Source of the DNA: Apus apus
Taxonomy: Eukaryota; Chordata; Aves; Apodiformes; Apodidae
Assembly (NCBI RefSeq): GCF_020740795.1
Contig: NC_067285.1
Coordinates: forward strand, 77,538,342 to 77,602,341
Direction: 5' to 3'
Length of the DNA: 64,000 nt
Under the pieces are notes generated by a model. It did not search any database, was not told the origin of the DNA, and was given only the letters and a program-made list of their open reading frames with translations. Made by a program: the position numbers and the translations under genes. Of this stretch, positions 25,581 through 38,300 are shown in pieces (position 1 is the stretch's first letter; every line of letters starts with the position of its first letter).

Positions 25581-25955
25581 TTCTTTCCACAAAGGAAACA
25601 AAATTAAATAATTGGCACTGTTTTGAACACCTGTGGCATGTAAACGACAATTATTTAAATAACTGTATTAACTTTGTGTATCTCTTTCCCTTGCTTTGGA
25701 AATCCACCTACGACAGTACTGTGGCTTCTCATCCACTTACACGGTGATTTTCAGGTTTGCTCTCCCTTGCACACACAAAAAGGTCCAACCAGAAAATCTT
25801 CATTGGTTTCAGCAAGGAAAACTTCACTGTAACTTCACTGTAAGCAATACAGAAATTCGTGACTACCTATCAGGTAACAGTGTTCTGCAGTTATTCTGGC
25901 TGTTTTATTTTTTCCCTAATCCAATTATTTCTAGTTTTGTCAAACATGGAACCTT
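25581..25955. other. Unique sequence between CpG segment and CR1
   Basis: AT-rich sequence with no recognisable gene or repeat. Confidence 0.45.
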
Positions 25956-26194
25956 TTCTGAGGGCTGAGGTGATCCGCTGGAGGCTCAAGCAGCTGTTCA
26001 GTGGGAGCTCCAAGCTGCGGGAATATGGGGGAGCACCAACCACAGGAAGTTCAAGTTCACAGTCCTGCATCAGGGCTGGAGTAACAGGATGTACCAGAGG
26101 AGGCCATGGATGGTTCAGTCCTGGTCAGCTGAGCAGCAGAGAACATGTGGGTGCTAGCAGACCATGATGGGTGTGAACCAACACTGCACCTCAG

Positions 26195-26722
26195 TGCTGG
26201 TGAAGGCCTGGCAGCTACTGAGCTATGGGAGCAAGAGATGATTCCCCTCCTAGTGCTTGTGAAGCTGCCCCTGGGGTACTACACCTGGATTTGGGCTCCA
26301 GCTGGAGAGACGCCACTGGAGAGCAGCCAGAATGGTTTAGGAGCTGAAGCAGGGGATGTGTGAGAAGAGGTTGGGTTTGCTCAGCCTCAGGAGGAGAAGG
26401 CTTTTGGTGGACCTCCCAGGAGGTGGGGAGAAGCATCAAGGAGATAGAGTAAGATTCTTTCCTCCAGTGTATAGTAAAAATGCACAGCAAGTTGCAACAA
26501 AGGAAACTCTGACTGCATGTAAAAAAAATATTCTTCATTATGGGAGTGGCTGAGAACTGGAACACACTGGCTAGAGATACTCTGGGATTTCTGCTTTAGA
26601 GGTTTCTAAAACTTCATAGGAAAGACACTGAATTACCTGTTCTAACTTAAGTTAACCCTGCTTTGAGTGGGAGAACTGCAGTCCAAAAGTCCCTTTCAAT
26701 AATTTTATGATTCTTTGAAACG
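26195..26722 (+). mobile_element. CR1 LINE 3' fragment, strongly diverged
   Basis: Plus-strand similarity to the CR1 pol C-terminus and 3'UTR: GATTCCCCTCCTAGTGCTTG, GGTACTACACCTGGATTTGG, GCTCAGCCTCAGGAGGAGAAGG, GAGTGGCTGAGAACTGGAAC and AAGTCCCTTTCAATAATTTTATGATTC. The last is the decayed ATTCTATG tail. The sequence just upstream (25960-26190) may be more of the same element but cannot be aligned by eye. Confidence 0.8.
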
Positions 26723-27490
26723 CTACAGTGCAATACTTTCACATCAGGAACAGTTGTAATGCTTCTAAAACTACAACTGAGTATGGGAATGCTGATAAAA
26801 GCAAACCAGCCAGCTCATCCTCCTTTATGCCAGTATGTTATTTGGTTTTGTGCTCTTGGTCTTCTGAACAATATTTTGCAGGGGAAAAAGCGGCACCCCT
26901 TCTACTCCAGCACAGTAACACAGGACCCAGTTTTGTGCTGAGCATGCAAAATTTGACAGGCCGTTGCAAAGCAGGTGAACTGTCAGACTGACCAAAGTGT
27001 GGGGCTAGAAATTACGACAGTTGGATGTCCAGCTTGTTCCGTCTGTGCTTACATGTTCTAAATGCATTATATCTCCTCTCCAAAAGTACTATCCTTGCTG
27101 TCATTGGTGTGTTACTATTGGATTGAGCAGTGGTCACCAATGTTGGTAACAATGAGGGCCCCACTCAAAAAGCTGGTGACTTTGTAGCAGTTAAATAGAA
27201 GGACTAGTGACTGATCTGTTGCCATTTCCCAAAGTGCTTGCCCTCTTCAGAAAAGCGTTTGTTGGAAGTTGGTGAGATAGTTACTGCTTATCAGCCCCTA
27301 GGGTGAGCACCTCAGCAGTCAGGTAGAGTGTGGGCTGCCCAACTGCCTCGCCATCTCTCCCCATCTCCATCTAAATGGAGACATTGCTCTTGGTAAAATT
27401 ACCGCAGATCCGTGCTGAGGTGTTTTGCTTGGTTTCGTTTGTTTGGGTATTTTAATTGTTTAATTTTATTTTTTTTATATTTTTTTTCCC
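26723..27490. other. Unique sequence right of CR1
   Basis: No gene seen. It ends in a T-rich run with TTTTTTTCCCCCACAG at 27481-27496, which resembles a strong 3' splice site. Confidence 0.45.
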
Positions 27491-27531
27491 CCACAGTCGC
27501 CTTGCACGTTCCTGTGAGAGATTTTCGCCAG

Positions 27532-27576
27532 CTTTTTTTTTCTTTTTTTTTCTTTTTTTTCTTTTTTTTTTTTCCC
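27532..27576 (+). repeat. T-rich tract
   Basis: T-blocks of 8-12 separated by single C (TTTTTTTTCTTTTTTTTTC pattern), forming a pyrimidine run of about 45 bases. Confidence 0.9.
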
Positions 27577-27599
27577 CAATTAAAAAGGGTCCACAACTC

Positions 27600-27935
27600 T
27601 ATTGAAACTTGTTATTTGGTGCCACCTGGTGTTTAAATGACCAACCTCAAGAAGGAATGCTGCCTAAGGAGGAACGGGCTCCTATTTTTGGACTGCAGGC
27701 AGAAACCGTCTTGCGGTAAGCTAAACCGGAGCTACAGCTTTGCTGCCTGCGTCTTGCAGGTGGGGAAATGCGCACGAAACAAGAAATGTCAGTTACCCAA
27801 AATGGCTTTCGGAGTGGGTGCTTCTCTTAAGCACAAGCGGCCAATGTTCACTGAAATTCATCAAGACAGACGGCAGAGGGCAATAATGAATGCCTTAAGC
27901 ATCGGGGTGTGCTTCCCAACACCTACAATAATCTG
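27600..27935 (+). other. CpG-rich segment with open frame and splice-like sites
   Basis: About 0.3 kb with roughly a dozen CpG in otherwise CpG-poor DNA. A 99-codon plus-strand frame (27637-27936) spans it but shows no known domain. TTGCG|GTAAGC at 27715/27716 is donor-like, and GCGTCTTGCAG near 27760 is acceptor-like. It may be an exon of an unknown transcript, or a conserved regulatory element whose CpGs are retained. Function unknown. Confidence 0.3.
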
Positions 27936-27971
27936 AATTTCACTGGTAGTATCAAAGTATCCTTTGCCTTC

Positions 27972-28012
27972 ACCTTTTTTTTCTTTTTCTTTTTCTTTTT
28001 TTTTTTTTTTTT
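27972..28012 (+). repeat. T-rich pyrimidine tract
   Basis: About 40 bases of T-blocks with single C, ending in 17 T. Simple sequence. Confidence 0.9.
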
Positions 28013-29377
28013 AAATCACAGTGATGACTAGGTGTTGTTAGTTCATCATACCTTCTTTTCATATAGACGTATTTTCCTATAACAGAAATAAAACCAAATA
28101 TTGCTGAGAACCCCAGGTCTATGCTGCCTGAGGTGGTGGGAATGTAGCCAGCAGAAAAATATGAAAATGTTAGGTGTATGGTTAAGCAATGAAGAATAAT
28201 GAAAAAGCTCAAAGTAGTTTTTACTTCCTTACTGTTCAGTTACAGCTAAAAAAGTCAGCTGAGACATCCTTTTGAAGGGAGTATTGCTCGTTTTACCAGA
28301 CCCGGTGGAGCGCCCTTTTAAAGTGGTAAGTCTGATCAAAAGAAAATACTCAGCTACCTTAATACTTTATAGGCATGTTTCGCTCTTGTACTGTTTAATT
28401 TCTGATAGGCAAGTTCAGGACTGGACTAATTTACTCCTGGCATGAAGCCTGGGATGTAACATGCCAAAGTGCAGTATATAATAACTACAATTGGATGGAG
28501 GAGTGTAGGTCAGCACACATTTCACACCCGTCCTTTTACTACTGGAGTCATGGGGTAAAATCTACTCTCTTTGCCAACTTTGGTGAAGGTGTAAATGCAC
28601 ATGCACAGTGTAATGGCTTTAAATCTTGGATTCCTACTTGTATGCACCAGATGGATCTTGTATAAATGTTCCACTTTACAGCATGTTAGCATTTGCTAGT
28701 AGTTAGCTGGAGGTTATAGCTGCCAGACTTTCTGTGGCAGTTTCCAGGCTTAAAAAAAAAAAAAAGCAAGAAGAGAAAACACAAACAGGCAGAACAACTG
28801 CCCACACAAGAGGGAACGTTAAGACAGTACATAAAACTAAATTTAAGAATTGTGGGTACCTGTATTTGTTCTTGAACCATATTTGATTAATTTTGTCATT
28901 ATTAGAACAGGATACATTAATTTTAGGATTTGTAAGGAAAACTATCTCAATCATTACTCAATAATATCAATCATTTATCCATAATGATTGAAAAAGTCTT
29001 ATAAATGTTAGTGTATTGTATGCAGGATTATGGTTATCTTAGGAGATGTATATATAGCTGTACACATGTATGTATTTTTCTTAAAAAATTATTTTGGGAC
29101 CTAGATAGTCTACCAAATCAATTTAATAATTATTTTATTTTATTATATAGGCCAGAAGTATTTTTCAACATAAACACTACTGTATATGGAATGCATTTGT
29201 ACTCTCTATATTTGCTAAATGACTTTGCTAACTAGAAGAATAATTCTTACTGACCATAGATTTAAGACATGACAATACGCATTTTTGTAGGCTACTAATT
29301 CTTGCTTCAATTTCAAATTTGCTTCTCTGTATGCCTGAGGTATATATTAATGGTCTAGTAAAATACATTCTAGAGTG
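28013..29377. other. Unique AT-rich interval
   Basis: No gene or named repeat is recognised. Short palindromic AT strings around 28940-29000 (ATTACTCAATAATATCAATCATT) are of low complexity. Confidence 0.5.
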
Positions 29378-29600
29378 CCTCCTTTTCCTTTTCCTTTTCC
29401 TTTTCCTTTTCCTTTTCCTTTTCCTTTTCCTTTTCATTTTCATTTTCATTTTCATTTTCCTTTCCCTTTCCCTTTCCTTTTCCTCTTCCTCTTCCTTTCC
29501 CTTTCCCTTCCCCTTTCTCTTTCCCTTTTCCTTTCCCTTTCCCTTCTCCTTCCCCTTCCCCTTTCCCTTTCCCTTTCCATTTCCCTTTCCCTTTCCCTTT
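29378..29600 (+). repeat. Homopyrimidine hexanucleotide array (CCTTTT)n and variants
   Basis: About 220 bases that are pyrimidine-only except for a few A. It opens with perfect CTTTTC units, then four CATTTT variants, then CCTTTC-type units. Open frames on both strands (FPFPFPF and KMKMKRKRKR) are artefacts of the repeat. Boundaries between unit types suggest stepwise expansion of point variants. Confidence 0.96.
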
Positions 29601-32600
29601 AAACTAAACTTTTAATTGCTTTTAAAACTTTTAAACTTTTAAAAGACGAAACAGGAGGTTCTAAAAAATGCAGAAGAAAAATTCACTGAGTTCACAATAC
29701 TTATGTTTAAAACATACAATATTGGCTTGGCTAATGGTTAAAAACAGAGCAAAACCGTGTCTTTCTCAGCTGTCTTCTTTCTCTTTCTCTCCTGCTGCCT
29801 CATTCCCTCTTCCTCCCACAACTCTCTCATACTCTGACCAGCAAGAACATTTTTGTCCTCATAAAAAAGCATGTCAACACTTTAATTACAACATTATCAT
29901 AACGGGTGTATAATAAGAGGTATGTGGTGCCACTCCAGTGACTGATAAAAGGATTTCATCATGATCAGATAGAGGGATAGGGGGGTGCCTGTGGTGAGCC
30001 CCACTGAGCAAAAGGGGCATCTTCTCTATCCCTGACTGTCTCCCCTGAGTGCATCATCAGCAGAAAGGCTTGATGTAATCCAGCTGTGGCCCTGAACAGC
30101 CAGTGCCTGCAGAGGCATGGAGAGGAGCACCCAGCTTTGTTTGATGCTGGACCCAACACACTACACCCATGAAAGTCAGTGTCTGCAAAATTCTGCCTAC
30201 CTCAGGGAAGAACAATTTTGATAGCACTAAAGGTGCCAGAAGTTGGTAGCATTGTGGGTTTTTTTCTGCTACAGGGGCAAGTTCAAAGTCCTCTGCTGTG
30301 AGGGAAAATTTATAGTGTTTTTTCTTTAAGTTCCTCCTTTATGTAGAGAACAAAACAGTCATGGCTGTGATCACAGCCAAAAGTCCCAACTGCATCTATT
30401 GCCTTTTGCTGCAAGATCTCGCTGGGTTTAACATCAGATATGACCTTGCACAGTATTTATGGTTGATAATGTCTGATTTTTTAAAATGTAGTGAAAAATG
30501 TCTGGAAATTTAATAGTTGTACTTCCCACCATAGAAAACACATTTGCAGAAAAACGGTATTGTTACCAATGCCTCTAATTGCCCATTTGATCATTAAACT
30601 TTGCCTTAGGTCAGCCTTTCACTCTGCCAGAAATTATTAAGTACAGATTAAGAGGCAATTCCTAGCATTAACTTCGGACTCATAAGGCATTGCTGTTCAC
30701 AAATGCTGTGTGCTTCATTTGAGCGAGCTTCAGCAGTGGAGCATTTTTCTCAATTCATTAGCAACTGACTTTGAAGGAGACTGAAGGCCATAATAGGATT
30801 ATTCGCTTCCCACTGGACGTGGGGATACAGGCTTCTGTTTGTCTCGCACTGCCATTGGGTCCCTCCCTGCTCCCTTTAATAGCTGGGGTATTGTTGAACA
30901 GCCACAGTCCAGGGGCCGTGTCCTTTTGTGCTGCGAGGGCTTGCATTCCCTTGTGCTCTCTGCCAGCATCTCCTTGCTGGAATGCTTGGTGGAACATTTT
31001 AATTGTTGGAAGTATTCGCTTCTGAGCTCACCGTGCATTTTAGCTCTGTGCTGCTGGCCAGGATTGATATATGTGGAGAAGAGAGCTTTAAAAGGCCTTT
31101 GGATGTGGTTTGCTAAAAGCTTATATACCCTATGAATGATTAAAAAAAAAAAAAGGAAAATAAAAAGAAAAAGAAACATGCACATCGTGCCGGGCCATGC
31201 ACAGTTTCCAGGCATATTTTACTGATTAAAAACAATCTTTCCTGCCTGTTGAATTTATGGCCGAGATAGCCAGATTACTAGAAACACTTACGTGTTTAAT
31301 CTTTTCATGTTTTGAGCTGGAGAAGGTAGAGCAAGAGAATCGCCCGAGAAAAGTGCATTGGAATTGCTTATTATATTGGGGTGACTGTAAATTCTGTTAC
31401 GGAAAATGTAATAAAGAAGCAGCTTAAACAAAAGTAGTGGCTGTGTGAAATCACAAAATTTCCATTGGGTGAAAACAAATCCTAACTTTATGTACATTTC
31501 CCTGGAGAGATATAATGTGAATGCTTACAGCTGTTTTTAGTTTCTTATTCCCTGATTAGGTTTAAATTAAAGGAAGGATGTCATCTTGAATTATGAAGAA
31601 TTACTTATTTTACATATTTTGGTTTATACATACCTTCTATCACAGTCTCGCTCTGGCACTTCCAAGGATGTATTGAACATGTGCATGCAAATAATATTAA
31701 AATAAACTGGCTACAGCGTAGTGGTTCTGACACAAAAATGCATACCTCTCCCACGTGTCCCTCCACAGAACCTTCACTGGGAAGGGAACATTACCCTACC
31801 ATACCCACCCTTCCCCTGCCAGATGGGTCATTCCCTGCACAAGGAAGAGGAGTTGTGTCTTTGGGAAATCTTCTCTGCAGGACCCTCCACTCCAGGGGTC
31901 CCGCTGAGGGACCGGCAGCACCAGACATCTCCCCCAACCCAGATCAGAGGGGATGGGCTCCCCAAGGCACACAGTGCTTCCAAGTCTGAGCAATACCTGG
32001 AGTGAGCCAAGCAAAGGGAAGGAGAAAATGCTGCAGCTGGCCACACCATTCCTAAATGCAGGCTCTTTACTTAATGTCTGCTTTCAGCAGGCATCCAGGC
32101 GATCCAGCAGCCCAGAGGTTTGAAATCCACTCTCCAGGGAGATTTATGTCTCTGTCTTCCAAAGGGAAGTGCTTTCTTGCTGGGGAAGATGGTATTGTAT
32201 GACTTATCTAAGTAGTCACAGCCATGCAGCTTAGCTCAAGATGGTCATCAGTTTGGTTTCACCACAGATGAAAAGATTAGAATAGCTCAGTTTGAACAAT
32301 TGGCACACTCACAGTTATGCAGATCAGTTTAAAGTATTCAATGGGATGCTTCAATGGTTATTTTTATAGCAAATTATCACCTCCACAGTTGTTGTAAGCC
32401 TTAAAGGATTAATTTCTGAAAACTACTCTGGTAAATATATATACACGTAACATAAAATAAAGTAGGAAAAAATAATATATTTTTTGTGTTTGACAGAAAA
32501 ACTGCTGATTTGAATAAAGGAGTTTACAGAGCTGTGCTGTGTAGTGCAACATAACATTTGGGTTTGGGATCAAAGGAGAAGAGATCTGGGAGCTCTCTGC

Positions 32601-34255
32601 TGGGTGGTTGTCCACATTTTGCAGACACGAACAGCCTGCTAGAACAGTCTCTGCAGCACAAACTGCAGTAACGTAACCTAGAGGTACAAAGAAGATGCTG
32701 TCTCAATGCAGCTGGAAACCATGCAAAGAGCTGATCATCCTATCTACATCTTTGTGCTTCTGTAATAATGTTTCCTCTTTTCTCCATGAGCAGTTGATTA
32801 TACCATGCCATGTTTTCAACTGAAGGACAAGGAACCTGCTACTGATCTGCAAGGTAATTTCTTCAAACAGCAAGGACGGTGCTGCAGGAAGTGCAATTCT
32901 CAAAGCTGGCAGACAAAGGAAAGGGAGGGCAGAGATAGGGATGTGTGAGAAGCAGCCTTGAGGTGAGCCTCCAGGCATCCTCAGGAGCACCATCTTTCAG
33001 GTACGCTTGCCTTGGCCCCTACTGGGCTCCCCCAAATGATCTGTCCCTGCCTAGTCCCAAACAGCAGTAACCTTTCCTCCCGAGAAAACAGGGCATTTAA
33101 GCCAGGTGTGCTGCAGGGAAAGAGTCAGGCTGTGGAAATGCAAACAGCTGCAGAGTCTGGTGGTGGGGTGCTGCAGCCCACCCTGGGGTGTCTGGGCAGC
33201 TGAGGTCCCCATCTGTGCCTTGGGGCCTGTGGAGGAGGAGGGCATGGGGTGAGCGAGCTGCTGATTGTCATCCAGCTTTTTGAGAGACACTGCTTTAAGG
33301 AAAACTAATAATAATCATGGTATTGTTATATGGTAGAGATGACCATTCACTTACAATTTATTAGTGTCTTTTTAAGAGTAATTATCCTGTCCTACAATTC
33401 CATACAGAAGAGAAAGAAATAAAAACTCCTTCACATGCTTAGAAATATCTGATTGGATGACACCTCCAGTGGCCATCAGCACAGCTCATGGTTTCCATCA
33501 GTCTGAATCAGTCTGAAGATGATGTCAGGTTGTCAGTCAAAATATGTAACACTACTTCTAATGTTTGCCAGTCAAGTCCTAGTTTCAGTTTGACCTGTGC
33601 CACAAGGCATGCAGAACCTATGCAGTCTCTGCATGTGTTGGCAATGGCTTTCTGGTCTTTATCCTCTAAGAATTAAGTATGTCTTGTTATACCAGTTACC
33701 TTGCCTTAACAACTCTTTCCCTTCTGCTAGTCTCTAAATTTTTTGAGATGTTTGTAGTCCCTATCAACAGCTTTGTATAGTAGTAATAGTACTGGTATTC
33801 GTAAGCAGTATGAGTAATACTAGTAATAATGTTCTCTTTATCCAAGAGGGCAGTGGCTGTCATTCTTGGAGAAAGAGTGACCTGTGACTCATGCACTTGC
33901 CCAGAAATTTTCAGAGATATAAGTTCATCTTGCTCTATCACTGCACCTACCCAATCTGACACTGGGGATATATCTGAATATTTCTGTACATGTTTTGCCT
34001 CTGCAATATTGAGGCAAAAGAAACATCTGCTTCTCCAAAGTATGCTGTAAAATTAAGTACCTTATTTTGAAGCACTTTAATGCAATATGAACAGAAGCCA
34101 TAAAGTTCTTCAGACTGAGAGAGAATGTTTTACTACACATTTTGAAAAAAATCCCCTGCAGAAGGGGCAATGGATACTTCATCAGTTTCTTTACCTTTAT
34201 TTTTAAATCAGCTATGAGACACAGAAACTTGTAACTTGTATTCATGGATGGTTTG
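29601..34255. other. Gene-free interval with enhancer-like blocks
   Basis: No supported gene. 30480-30800 and 31200-31560 are repeat-free and compositionally like conserved non-coding DNA. 31740-32050 and 32880-33270 are more GC-rich but have only unrecognisable open frames. An A-rich run lies at 31140-31175. Confidence 0.5.
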
Positions 34256-34350
34256 TGGTTTTTTGTTTGTTTGTTTGGTTGTTGTTGTTGTTTGTTTTTG
34301 TGTGGGTTTTTTTGGGTTTGTTTTTTTTTCTTTCACTATATATATATAGC
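34256..34350 (+). repeat. (GTTT)n/T-rich run followed by (TA)n
   Basis: G/T-only stretch of GTTT and GTT units and T-runs from about 34256 to 34330, ending with a short TATATATA at about 34338-34348. Simple sequence. Confidence 0.8.
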
Positions 34351-35000
34351 CATATTTATGGCTTATTTTGGCTTCTGTGTTTCCTTCCGGGCAGAATACT
34401 TTTCCCTATCAATCTGCAGTATTTTGCTGAACGAATAAAATATCCTTGAACAATACCACTTTTTAGTCAGTCATTCCACTGATTTATTTCAGCTTTGGAA
34501 AACTGACCCTTTTCCAAGTTCCCAACATACATATTGTGACTGGTGTCACGTTTTGTCTGGACACAGAAAATGCAACTGGATTAAAGTCACTGGTACCAAA
34601 GCAACTCCTAATTTTTTAGATCAATGAGTAGTCTCTGGTCTTTCTCATTCTCAGGCTTTATGGCAAAAAGGGCAGTAGGCAAGAATGGTTAAAATGTGCA
34701 GGTAGTTGCCCTAAAAAAAAAAAAAGTTCCATATGTTTTGGAGAGCTGGGATTTTTTTCTGCATGTTCTTGACTGAGGTAGTGACCAAGAAGGACATTTC
34801 TCCTGCCTGAAAGTCCCTGCAGTCCCTGGTCTTAAAAAGAGAGAAAACAGAAACAAATTTTCCAGTGCCAACTACTCAATTACACCCTTGCTGTCAGGCA
34901 AGGTGTTCCATGAAGAGTTTTGGTGTGTTTTGGACATGTAACTGAGTGATACACTTAATCAAGAACACCTCACAGTCTTGAGGATTGCTTTTTATTAATT
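34351..35000. other. Unique sequence
   Basis: No recognisable gene or repeat. A 13-A run is at about 34713-34725. Confidence 0.45.
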
Positions 35001-35340
35001 TTTTTTTCCTTTTCCTTGTTTCCTTTTTCTCTTTTTCCATTTTCTTTCTTTTTTTTTAAATTTTTTCTTCGTCTTTTTCTTTCTTCTTCTTCTTCCTTCC
35101 TTTTTTCCTTTCATTTTTTTTCTTTCCCCATCCCTCTTCTCTTCTCTTCTCTTCTCTTCTCTTCTCTTCTCTTCTCTTCTCTTCTCTTCTCTTCTCTTCT
35201 CTTCTCTTCTCTTCTCTTCTCTTCTCTTCTCTTCTCTTCTCTTCTCTTCTCTTCTCTTCTCTTCTCTTCTCCTTCTCTTCTCTTCTCTTCTCTTCTCTTC
35301 TCTTTTCTCTCCCCTCTCTTTTGTTTTTTCCTTTCTCTCC
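35001..35340 (+). repeat. Homopyrimidine tract with (TCTTC)n pentanucleotide core
   Basis: About 340 bases, almost entirely pyrimidine. The core 35134-35304 is about 34 near-perfect TCTTC units with one break near 35271. Long open frames on both strands (LLFSSLLFSS and KRREEKRREE) are repeat artefacts. As a long polypurine-polypyrimidine mirror-like run it could form triplex DNA. Confidence 0.97.
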
Positions 35341-38300
35341 TTAGTAGCTGAATCTATTGACAAGTAAATCCCCTCCTTCATTTAATTTAATATGTTTTCC
35401 TACCATGTTTGCTCCACTTTATTTCTCAGCTTTGTTATTTCCACTGCCCAGTAAAATCTATCACCTCTGAGTGAGTTATTTGCTTTTCTGGACTACAGCA
35501 AATACCACCCAGTCTGTTAAGGTCAGGCTCCAGCTCCTTGACTTTGCTATTGTTCTGTCCCTTCCTTACCCACTCTGTCATTGCAGCACGACAGCTCCAG
35601 CTGGGAGGGCAGGAAAATCACTCCCTCAAGAGCAGTTTATCATGGCAATAAATGTTATGTGTTTTACTAGGATGCCATCAAAGTTCACCACCATGCTGAA
35701 GCCGAAACAATTGTTCCTTTTATTCATCTATTACACATACTGTACTGGGTAGGTGTCTCTATCCTGCAGACCAGCATCCTGAAGGTGCAAGATATCACTT
35801 CTAGTTTCTGCTGTGCTGTGAAAATTACAGAATTTGTAGAGAGAAACATCATAAAATTTTTAATTAATTACTGCTTCTCAGTTTTCTTCCTGTTCTTACA
35901 GCCTGGGCTTTAATTACTTTGCTTACAAAGGTGTCTCCAAAGTCATGTCAATTAAATGGTGTATGTGGCCTTTACATTTCTTTCTGATTGTTTTCTTCTT
36001 TTTATGATACTGCTCAGTTGACTTCAAAGCATCAGAGGCCTGAGATTCTTGTGACTGCAACTGGTACTCAGCAGAATCCAGCTGGCTGGCTGAATGGGTC
36101 CACCATTCATGAAATTAGGTATTTTACATTTTTTTCAGATACTAGACAGAAAAGGAAAACCATTCTATTTGCATTCCTTCCCCCATTTTCCTATTTAATA
36201 TTGATCTTTCCTCAGCCAAAAGAGCCTAATGAAAACTGAGAATACACTTCACCACGTTAATTTCATCCAGCAGAAGTGCTTGTAGCAATATGAAAACAAG
36301 TCTCTGAATGTGTGACAGGGTAATTCACTGAGCACTAAAGGAAATTGCTTAAAACAAAAAGAAATTTGTTATACTCTAAGCTTTCTGTGACATATGAGAG
36401 CTCCCAGTATTCTGGTGGGAAAAGTGGTCAGCAGTCTTGCACTGACAAATGTTAGGTATCTCACTTGTCTGAAACGCAGGTTTGGATTGAGTTAAATATC
36501 TGGGACTTCAGGTTAAATTCCCAGCCATATTTTCAGTCAAGAACTTGAAGTAAAAATTTGAAAAGTCAGAATATTTTATTTCAACATTCTTCTACAAAAA
36601 TCTCATGTTTTTGTGGGGTTTTTTGTTTCTTTAGTGATTTGTTTTTTGTTCTTGTGTTTTTTCCTCCCAGAACACTTTTTTCCTAAATTTGGCTCAGCTT
36701 AGTGAAGGGAAGAGAAAGAAACACCCCAACCCAGACTTTGGAGCTTCTCCTGCTCCTCCCTCTCTTCTCAGGCAGAAGTGGCTTGCAGCTCTCTTTGCTG
36801 CTGCTGTTTGTTGCATCCCTCCAGCAGCCCTGCAGTTACCTACAATGATGGGTGCAGAGGCAATGCTGTGGCTCCCAGTGCTCCTGTTGACCTATTTTGC
36901 CACAAAATAGAGACTCAAAGCTAACCAAGCTAGACCAGATCCACCATTCTTGAAATCACCTTTGAGATGGACTGGGAACATTTGCTGTAAAGGCAGATCA
37001 GTGGTTCACTGATAGAGCTGCACCCCCCCGTCCCCAGTGTCAGGTTAGATACCATTGAGAAAACTATGTTTTCACTGCCAGGATTGTAATCTTGGGACTG
37101 CTGTATGATAGATTTAATTTTGTGTTATACAGGAATGCCAGCTGCAGAAAAACAGGAAAAAGCTTTCCTTTGACTAATGAACATTATGGTGTATATTGAG
37201 TTTACAAGGGGAAGAAAAGAAGATATGTAACTGGTGGATGGGACTCAGCTTCAAGGAGGTAAATATCAAGTGCAAAAAATAGAGAATCATTACATGAGAT
37301 AGTGCAGCAGGACTTGTTATTGCCATCCACAGCTATTTTCTTTCTCCTGATATGATCAGTGTTCACTTATTGGTACTCAACTGAGCTGGATTGAAAACTT
37401 TTGATCAAAAAGCAAAGAAAGACAAATTTTGCTGATGCATATTTTCCCTTTGTTTTGTTTTGTTTTCTGATGGAGATGGATATTTAGCCACAAATTTTAT
37501 AAAAAGTTAATGTTCTTGCATTTATGGATTTCAAGAAAGAATACTGATGAGGTTAGGAATGTTACTCAAAGCAAGTGTAAATTATTTGATCTGGAAGCAG
37601 TATTTTCTAACTGTGCTCCTTTTAGGACATAGTGTCCTTTTCCACTGCCTGAGTGAGTGGAGCACTGACATGTAGGTCACTAACCAGGTCAGGGTCTGGG
37701 GTTGTTCTCTGCTGGGTAGTTTTGTGGTCTGTAGTTAGAGCATCAACAGGACATGAATTAGGCTTTTTGAGTGGGATAATTCCACATTTCTGTGGCTTTG
37801 ACTTGGGTGATTTCACGATTTCCATGGGTTTGGTCAGCTTCAGTCAGCACAGGTTTTGTCCTCCACTGGACTCCTGAGCTAGGATTTCAGTTAGGGCTTG
37901 AAGCAGGAGATCCAGAAAGCATGGCACTCTTCTCACCTGGTTACCCTTTATTTTCAAGTCCAAGCACTGCCTCCATGTCAGGATACACACACATTTCAGA
38001 GCTTCCAAGAGCAACTGGAGCTACTCTACTGCCAGCCACCAGAGAGGAATGAGCTTCTCCTGTCTGCTCCAATTATCCTCAGATTTATCTAAGGCTGAAA
38101 TGTTTTTAGGCATTGTTTAAGGTGTTATTCCTAATTTTATCTCTTGGCTCAACCTCAGTCTTGCCTAACCAGCTGAGAAAAAGGTAGTAAGATAGACTAA
38201 CACTGATGGCAAAAGACTGATTGCTTTTAAATATTGTTAAGGGTTCCTTGGGGCTTTGAGTGCCTACACAGTTAGTGCAGTTCTGTGTGAATGAAAAAAT

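Noticed and set aside
34995..35381. 128-codon Arg/Glu/Lys-rich frame and its Leu/Phe/Ser counterpart
   Set aside because: Pure translation of the (TCTTC)n array.
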